A stretch of DNA of 64,000 nucleotides, taken from contig NZ_JAUSUH010000003.1 in assembly GCF_030813595.1 (NCBI RefSeq), positions 1 to 64,000 on the forward strand, given 5' to 3'. The translations under genes were made by a program, and so were the position numbers. This DNA is from Ancylobacter vacuolatus (GTDB taxonomy: Bacteria; Pseudomonadota; Alphaproteobacteria; Rhizobiales; Xanthobacteraceae). A model generated the notes under the pieces. It saw only the letters and a list, made by a program, of their open reading frames with translations, searched no databases and was not told the origin of the DNA. This document shows, piece by piece, positions 60,092-64,000 of this stretch (its first letter is position 1; each line of letters begins with the position of its first letter).

Positions 60092-60451
60092 CGGTCGCTC
60101 CTTTGCTTGCCATCGCCAAACCCTGGCGGTATTCAGAGACGGTTAACCTTTGGGAAGTAGATTGGACGGCGCTTGAGCCCGACGAGACACCTTGCCGTCT
60201 TCACCGTTTGATTCCGCAAACGCCGCCAAGTGACTTCATCTTCTGATTCAACTTCAGGCGGATTCACGAGTCCGCAGAATCGCTTGCGCGGCTTTGCTGA
60301 CAAGTGCGGAAATCCTCAACCTGTTTCCGCGCGTCGCCCGAGCCGAAACCCGCATCGTTTCCGCCCCGTTTTCATGCCGCGCTTCACCCGCGGGCCGATT
60401 CATGAGTCGGTAGAATCATTTGCCTGCGAATGCTGACAGCGACGGTCATCC
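60092..60451. other. Gene-free 360-bp gap with eight GANTC sites and a 21-bp repeated element
   Basis: No gene on either strand is convincing here. GANTC occurs at 60210, 60245, 60261, 60268, 60277, 60397, 60404 and 60413, about one expected by chance. Six of these fall in two copies of a 21-bp element (60261-60281 and 60397-60417; 18 of 21 identical) with the fixed layout GATTC-N2-GAGTC-N4-GAATC. The gap interrupts an otherwise tightly packed GTA operon, upstream of the tail tube gene, so a methylation-sensitive promoter or regulator-binding region is plausible. Confidence 0.6.
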
Positions 60452-60874
60452 TCACGCCGCCTCCGTCACCGCCCGAAAGCGCAGCAGCGCGCGATAGGTC
60501 CGCCCGCCCGGCTCGCGGCGAATTTCAGCGGAGCTCAGGCGCAGGTTCACCAGGCGGTGCCCCTCCAGCGCCAGCGGCGCGTCGTGCAGCGCCTGCTGCA
60601 CCAGATGGGCGAGGCCATGGGCCTCACCATGCCCGCCCTGGCGCGACCAGCAGGCCAGCGTCAGGCGGTGCTCGGCCCCCGCCTCGGTGGCGGTCGACCA
60701 GTCCAGCACCTGCGCCTCGCCAAGCGTCACATAGGGAAACTCCGCCCCGCTCGGCGGCACGTCATGAATGCGCGCCCCGCCCAGCGCGGTGGTCAGCGCC
60801 GCGTCGCCGGCGAGTGCGGCGTGGATCGCCCGGCGCAGCGCCACCGCTGCCCCGGAATGCGCCCCCGCGCTCAT
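60452..60874 (-). CDS. GTA tail terminator/neck protein, DUF3168 (gp8-like)
   Basis: A 140-residue DUF3168 protein equivalent to RcGTA gp8. Typical motifs are VALRRAIHAALAGDAALTTA, LGGARIHDVPPSGAEFPYVT, LGEAQVLDWSTATEAGAEHR and GRTYRALLRFRAVTE. I chose the ATG at 60874, with GGGAGG upstream. It overlaps the stop of a 31-codon reading frame by ATGA. Confidence 0.9.
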   Translation of the reverse strand: MSAGAHSGAAVALRRAIHAALAGDAALTTALGGARIHDVPPSGAEFPYVTLGEAQVLDWSTATEAGAEHRLTLACWSRQGGHGEAHGLAHLVQQALHDAPLALEGHRLVNLRLSSAEIRREPGGRTYRALLRFRAVTEAA

Positions 60875-60966
60875 CGCCGCCTCCCGGCCGCTGCCGGAAC
60901 CGGGGGTACCTGCGCCAGCCTGCGGCGCAGCGCCTCCAGCCCCTTCAGCCTTGTGGTGAATTTCAT
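60871..60966 (-). CDS. 31-residue reading frame between gp7 and gp8 (possible HK97-gp10 remnant)
   Basis: The protein begins MKFTTRLKGLEALRRRLAQV and ends VPAAAGRRR. It has a strong ribosome site (GGGAGGAGA, six bases upstream) and is coupled at both ends, with ATGA overlaps to the gp7 stop and the gp8 start. The first 20 residues resemble the N-terminus of HK97-gp10-type head-tail proteins, which occupy this position in many phages but are usually over 100 residues. It is either a degenerate remnant kept for translational coupling or a genuine microprotein. Confidence 0.5.
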   Translation of the reverse strand: MKFTTRLKGLEALRRRLAQVPPVPAAAGRRR

Positions 60967-61283
60967 GGCGTCTCCTCCCGGCAGTCGCAGGTGAGGAAGC
61001 GGCCGCGCCCATCCGGGTCGCTCACCGCCTCGACCAGGTAGCGCCGCGCCCCCAGCCGCAACCGGTCGCCCGGCTGCACGGTGGCGGGCGCGCGCACCGT
61101 GATGGCGTGCGCCAAGATTGCGCCGGGGCGGTCGGCGATCTCGGCCGCCGCGCCGCGCGTTGCCACCGCCCCCCAGAGCGCATCGACGGCGATGAAGCCG
61201 CGCGTCACCCCGCCGAGCCCATCCGGGGTCTCGACCGGGGTCTCCTGCACCAGCCGGTGCCGCAGGGCGCCGATCGCGCTCAT
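60963..61283 (-). CDS. GTA head-tail adaptor / head closure protein (gp7-like)
   Basis: A 106-residue phage head closure protein equivalent to RcGTA gp7. Typical motifs are IGALRHRLVQETPVETPDGL, GGVTRGFIAVDALWGAV and QPGDRLRLGARRYLVEAV. The start overlaps the gp6 stop by four bases. It closes the portal vertex after DNA packaging. Confidence 0.88.
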   Translation of the reverse strand: MSAIGALRHRLVQETPVETPDGLGGVTRGFIAVDALWGAVATRGAAAEIADRPGAILAHAITVRAPATVQPGDRLRLGARRYLVEAVSDPDGRGRFLTCDCREETP

Positions 61284-61846
61284 AGCCGCGTCACCCGGAA
61301 CGGCGCCACCAGCGCGTCGAGCCGGGCGGGAAAGGCCGCGCCCGGCCCCGCCACGTCGCGGTGCTCGTAGAAATGGGCAAGAACCACCCGCACCGCCTCA
61401 ATCAGCGGCGAGGGCACATGGTTCGCCCCCGGCCCATGCCCGGCGGTGATGTCGAGCGCGATGCCGGCGAGCGCCCGGCCGGGTGCCGGCACGGCACCGC
61501 GCGCGACCTTGATCAGCCCCGGCAGCCGCGCCGTGTCGGTGCTGAAGGTGTCGAGCGGCAGGGCGGTCTCGCCGCCGTCGGCGCCGATCACCCGCGCGGC
61601 GGTGAGCGCCTTCAGCGGGTTCACCGGCACCGCGATCAGGCCCGAAGCCGGCCAGGCATCGCGGACGATCCGCCAGCTCTGGTCGATCAGCACCCGCCGC
61701 GTCAGCGCCTCCACGGTCGCCCGCGCGGCGGTGATGAGCGAGGAAATCAGGCCGTCCTCGGCCTCATGGTCGACACGCAGATAGGTCTTGGCCTCGGCGA
61801 GCGTCAGCGGCTCGACTGTGGGCCCGGCGAGAAGAATCGCGGGCAT
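61280..61846 (-). CDS. GTA head-tail connector protein (gp6-like)
   Basis: A 188-residue connector protein equivalent to RcGTA gp6. Typical motifs are LAEAKTYLRVDHEAEDGLIS, SLITAARATVEALTRRVLID, IALDITAGHGPGANHVPSPL and EAVRVVLAHFYEHRD. I chose the ATG at 61846; AGAGAGG lies upstream. It is the most upstream GTA gene in the window. The next 148 bases hold no gene, and then a divergent protease gene begins, so major capsid, protease, portal and terminase genes are not attached. Confidence 0.9.
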   Translation of the reverse strand: MPAILLAGPTVEPLTLAEAKTYLRVDHEAEDGLISSLITAARATVEALTRRVLIDQSWRIVRDAWPASGLIAVPVNPLKALTAARVIGADGGETALPLDTFSTDTARLPGLIKVARGAVPAPGRALAGIALDITAGHGPGANHVPSPLIEAVRVVLAHFYEHRDVAGPGAAFPARLDALVAPFRVTRL

Positions 61847-61994
61847 GGGTGCCTCTCTGTTGAAGGATTGTCGTGCAGCGCCGGCAGGCGCCCGTGTTCC
61901 GGTCCGGCGTCCGCGACAGGGCATCCGCCGCCGCGCCGATTGACGTTGCGGCCGGGCGCCGCCACAACGGCCTGCCCCTTACCGGAACCGCCCG

Positions 61995-62723
61995 ATGCAT
62001 CGTCGCCTGCCCGCCTGCGCCGCCCTGCTTGCCGCCCTCGTCCTCGCCACCCCCGCCCGCGCCATTGTCGGCGGCTGGCCGGCGGATCCGGCGTTGAAGG
62101 CGGAGACGGCGATGATCGTGTCGACGCGCGGCGCCACCTGCACCGGCGTGGTGCTGGCGCCGCAAGTGCTGCTCACCGCCGCCCATTGCGTCGAGCCGGC
62201 GGCGGATTATGCGGTGGTGGTGTTCGAGGCGGGCACGCCCCGGCTGATCCCGATCGACCGCAAGGCGGTGCACCCCTCCTTCGACCCAAATTCCTTCGCG
62301 ACGCGACGCCCGACGCCGGACCTCGCTCTGGTGCGGCTCAGCGAGGCGCTGCCCGCCGCCTTCCGCCCCGCCGCCCTCACCGCCGAGATGGCGCTGCCGC
62401 CAAAGCGCACCGCCTTCACCGTCGCCGGCTATGGCGTGACAAAGGACGGCGACGGCAAGAGCGCCGGCACGCTGCGCACGGTTTCCCTGCCGAGCATCGG
62501 CACCACGGGCGGCATCATGGTCCGGCTGTCGGACGGCGCGGCGAAAGGCGCCTGCACCGGCGACAGCGGCGGGCCGGTGCTGATCGAGGGCGTGGTGGCC
62601 GGCATCATCGGCTGGTCGACGGCGGCGGGCGGGGCGCGCGGCTGCGGCGGCGTCACCGGCGCCACCCTCATCGGCCCGCAGCGCGCCTGGATCGACGCCA
62701 CCCTGCGCGGCATCGGGCGCTGA
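61995..62723 (+). CDS. Secreted trypsin-like serine protease (S1 family)
   Basis: A 242-residue chymotrypsin-fold protease with a signal peptide (about 1-23, ending ARA). The mature N-terminus is IVGGWPADP, the activation-type start of S1 proteases. The triad is complete: His in VLLTAAHCVEPA, Asp in PTPDLALVRLSEA, Ser in GACTGDSGGPVLI. It is oriented divergently from gp6. Substrate unknown; it is not a phage-type prohead protease. Confidence 0.9.
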   Translation: MHRRLPACAALLAALVLATPARAIVGGWPADPALKAETAMIVSTRGATCTGVVLAPQVLLTAAHCVEPAADYAVVVFEAGTPRLIPIDRKAVHPSFDPNSFATRRPTPDLALVRLSEALPAAFRPAALTAEMALPPKRTAFTVAGYGVTKDGDGKSAGTLRTVSLPSIGTTGGIMVRLSDGAAKGACTGDSGGPVLIEGVVAGIIGWSTAAGGARGCGGVTGATLIGPQRAWIDATLRGIGR

Positions 62724-62726
62724 GCG

Positions 62727-62823
62727 ATTTGGAGCGAAGTGGATACCGGTTCGCGTCAAGAAAACGCGTAGATTCAAGGAGCCAGAGCATTTCGCCGATC
62801 CATTGAATCGGGGAAATGCTCTA
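62727..62823. repeat. Dispersed intergenic repeat with terminal hairpin
   Basis: The stretch TTTGGAGCGAAGTGGATACC followed by GGTTCGCGTCAAGAAAACGCG is a repeat I recognise as widespread between genes of Hyphomicrobiales genomes. It is followed by a 10-bp stem AGAGCATTTC / GAAATGCTCT (62784-62793 and 62813-62822). It separates two convergent genes. Function unknown; possibly a terminator or a non-autonomous mobile element. Confidence 0.65.
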
Positions 62824-62837
62824 GCGGCAGCGACGCC

Positions 62838-63161
62838 TTAGCGCAGGAACGGCCTCACCTTGCGCTCGAGCAGCTGCACCAGCGCCGGGTCCATGAAGGC
62901 GAAGCGGTCCGGTATGTCGAGGCACACCAGACGCTTGTCCTTAAGTGCGGTGCGATAGCGCGCCTGCAGCTTTTCCCGCTGCGCCTTCTCCATCACGAAG
63001 ATGATGTCGGCCCACGCCACGAGTTCGGCCGTCAGTGGCGTGTCGGCATCGCGATTGGTGCCGGCCGACGCGACGTCAAGGCCCTCCCGCCCGGCGAAGA
63101 CCTGCTCGGCGGTCGGGCTGCGCAGCTTATTGCGGCTGCACACGAACAATAGGCGCGTCAA
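62838..63161 (-). CDS. Low-molecular-weight protein tyrosine phosphatase family protein
   Basis: A 107-residue LMW-PTP-like protein. The phosphate loop C-x5-R-S is present in LLFVCSRNKLRSPTAEQVFA. AGTNRDADTPLTAELVAWAD and DIIFVMEKAQREKLQARYRT follow, and DIPDRFAFMDPALVQLLERK closes the protein. This short subgroup lacks the usual C-terminal DPY motif, so phosphatase activity is uncertain. I prefer the TTG start at 63161 (GGAG upstream), because family members begin with this strand. An ATG at 63242 would add 27 low-complexity residues. Confidence 0.82.
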   Translation of the reverse strand: MTRLLFVCSRNKLRSPTAEQVFAGREGLDVASAGTNRDADTPLTAELVAWADIIFVMEKAQREKLQARYRTALKDKRLVCLDIPDRFAFMDPALVQLLERKVRPFLR

Positions 63162-63452
63162 AGGCGGCTCCGCAGTTGGTTCCGCACTGTGGCGGCCCCG
63201 GGCCGAGCGTGCAATCGTCCCGGGCCCGGTCGCCGGCGCCACTTAAAGCGCGCGCGATATTATCGATAGCGTTTTGCTCCTAGGCGCTGGAATTGACTTT
63301 CGCCAGAGGGTGAACACGCAGATGTTATTGCGTCAGCGCAAACTGCCGAGCGCCGAAACACAAGTGGCGATGCGCCGGTGCCGAGACTAGCTTCTCCCCA
63401 TGAAACGGCGCGGCCGACACGGGCCGCCCATCCACACTTCGGAGAGACCAAA

Positions 63453-63677
63453 ATGAACAAGCTCATCCTCGCCGCCGTCGCTCTCGCCACGCTCGGTTCG
63501 GTTGGCGCCCAGGCCGCCGGTCGCGACGCCACGGTTTATACCCGCGCCGTTGCCCCGCAGGCCCAGCCCGCCCAGCCGAATGTGGTCGAAGGCCGCAACG
63601 CCACCGTCTCGGTGCCGACCGTCTCCGACGCCTACATCAACCAGGCTGTCGAGGCGAACGCCCGCTCGACCCGCTGA
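63453..63677 (+). CDS. Small secreted protein, copy 1 of a tandem pair
   Basis: A 74-residue protein: signal peptide (LILAAVALATLGSVGAQA), then a mature part of about 53 residues with RDATVYTRAVAPQAQPAQPN and VSDAYINQAVEANARSTR. GGAGAGA precedes the ATG. It is nearly identical to the next gene. I do not recognise the function; periplasmic or extracellular location is likely. The AT-rich gap 63243-63452 upstream probably holds the promoter. Confidence 0.8.
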   Translation: MNKLILAAVALATLGSVGAQAAGRDATVYTRAVAPQAQPAQPNVVEGRNATVSVPTVSDAYINQAVEANARSTR

Positions 63678-63747
63678 TCCCGTCTCTTCCCCTCGGGCCG
63701 GCGCCCCCATGCGAGCGTGCGCCGGCCGCTTTCCAAGGAGTTTCACC

Positions 63748-63972
63748 ATGAACAAGATCCTCATCGCCGCCGTCGCTCTCGCCACGCTCGGTTCGGTTGG
63801 CGCCCAGGCCGCCGGCCGCGACGCCACGGTCTACACCCGCGCCGTCGCCCCGCAGGCCCAGCCCGCGCAGCCGAATGTGGTCGAAGGTCGCAACGCCGCT
63901 GTCACGCTGCCGACCGTCTCCGACGCCTATATCAACCAGGCCGTCGAGGCGAACGCCCGCTCGACCCGCTGA
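63748..63972 (+). CDS. Small secreted protein, copy 2 of a tandem pair
   Basis: A 74-residue paralogue of the preceding protein, differing at only a few residues (start MNKILIAAV, and RNAAVTLPT in place of RNATVSVPT). It has its own AAGGAG ribosome site and the same signal peptide. The near-identity at DNA level indicates a recent tandem duplication or gene conversion. Confidence 0.8.
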   Translation: MNKILIAAVALATLGSVGAQAAGRDATVYTRAVAPQAQPAQPNVVEGRNAAVTLPTVSDAYINQAVEANARSTR

Positions 63973-64000
63973 GCGGATCGCGCGGTCCTTGCCGGACCGG

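Noticed and set aside
60230..60436. A 68-codon plus-strand frame in the gp8-gp9 gap
   Set aside because: No ribosome site, opposite orientation to the operon, and the sequence is explained by the GANTC-rich repeats.

Overview
The window is high-GC DNA (roughly 70%) from an alphaproteobacterium, most likely of the order Hyphomicrobiales. Three things point there. First, the block feuP-feuQ-ccmI-ccmE-ccmF-ccmH-degP-response regulator/kinase-glnE has the gene order seen in rhizobia. Second, there is a gene-transfer-agent (GTA) tail cluster of the alphaproteobacterial type. Third, a TTAA-N7-TTAA (CtrA) site and dense GANTC (CcrM) clusters are present. A large methylotrophy cluster (tetrahydromethanopterin, H4MPT, and methanofuran C1 transfer) narrows it to a facultative methylotroph. 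A Xanthobacteraceae-like genus (Ancylobacter/Starkeya/Xanthobacter) is my guess, not a demonstrated assignment.

Layout. 1-3.2 kb: a partial exbB behind an iron-type operator, a FAD-linked 2-hydroxyacid oxidase, and a Phd/VapC-type toxin-antitoxin pair with a TGTACA operator. 3.3-6.4 kb: an ABC-F ATPase and a SpoU/TrmH RNA methyltransferase followed by a strong intrinsic terminator. 6.4-26.6 kb: the methylotrophy island. It holds a coenzyme operon (MfnE-like kinase, DmrB-like flavoprotein, DHPS-like protein, DUF447, MfnB), mgtE, a minus-strand operon (pterin dehydratase-fhcB-fhcA-fhcD-fhcC), and a long plus-strand operon (RFAP synthase, mtdB, ATP-grasp, mch, RimK-like ATP-grasp, CitG-like). 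A reverse-strand HisA-like gene sits before the last plus-strand genes: an MfnD-like ATP-grasp, an MfnF-like enzyme and folB. 26.7-33.7 kb: pepN, a divergent Fae homologue, a PAS histidine kinase with a GANTC-rich leader, and an L-2-hydroxyglutarate oxidase-like protein.

33.8-48.0 kb, all minus strand: glnE, a two-component system, degP, cytochrome c maturation genes ccmIEFH, a glycine-zipper lipoprotein and feuQ/feuP. 48.2-61.8 kb: lysis genes (endolysin and overlapping spanins), spike or fibre genes, and GTA tail genes gp15 back to gp6. The DNA-packaging and capsid genes (gp1-gp5) are absent; a secreted trypsin-like gene lies where they would normally be. 61.9-64 kb: trypsin-like protease, low-molecular-weight phosphatase-like protein and two nearly identical small secreted proteins.

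How the genes work together. MtdB, Mch and the Fhc complex oxidise methylene-H4MPT to formate. The surrounding genes build the two archaeal-type coenzymes. The Ccm genes mature c-type cytochromes, as needed for periplasmic oxidation of C1 compounds. The GTA block encodes tail, spike and lysis functions, and its head genes must be elsewhere if it is functional. Palindromic REP-like elements are scattered between genes, including inside the fhc and GTA operons. I saw no tRNA, rRNA, CRISPR array or insertion sequence.
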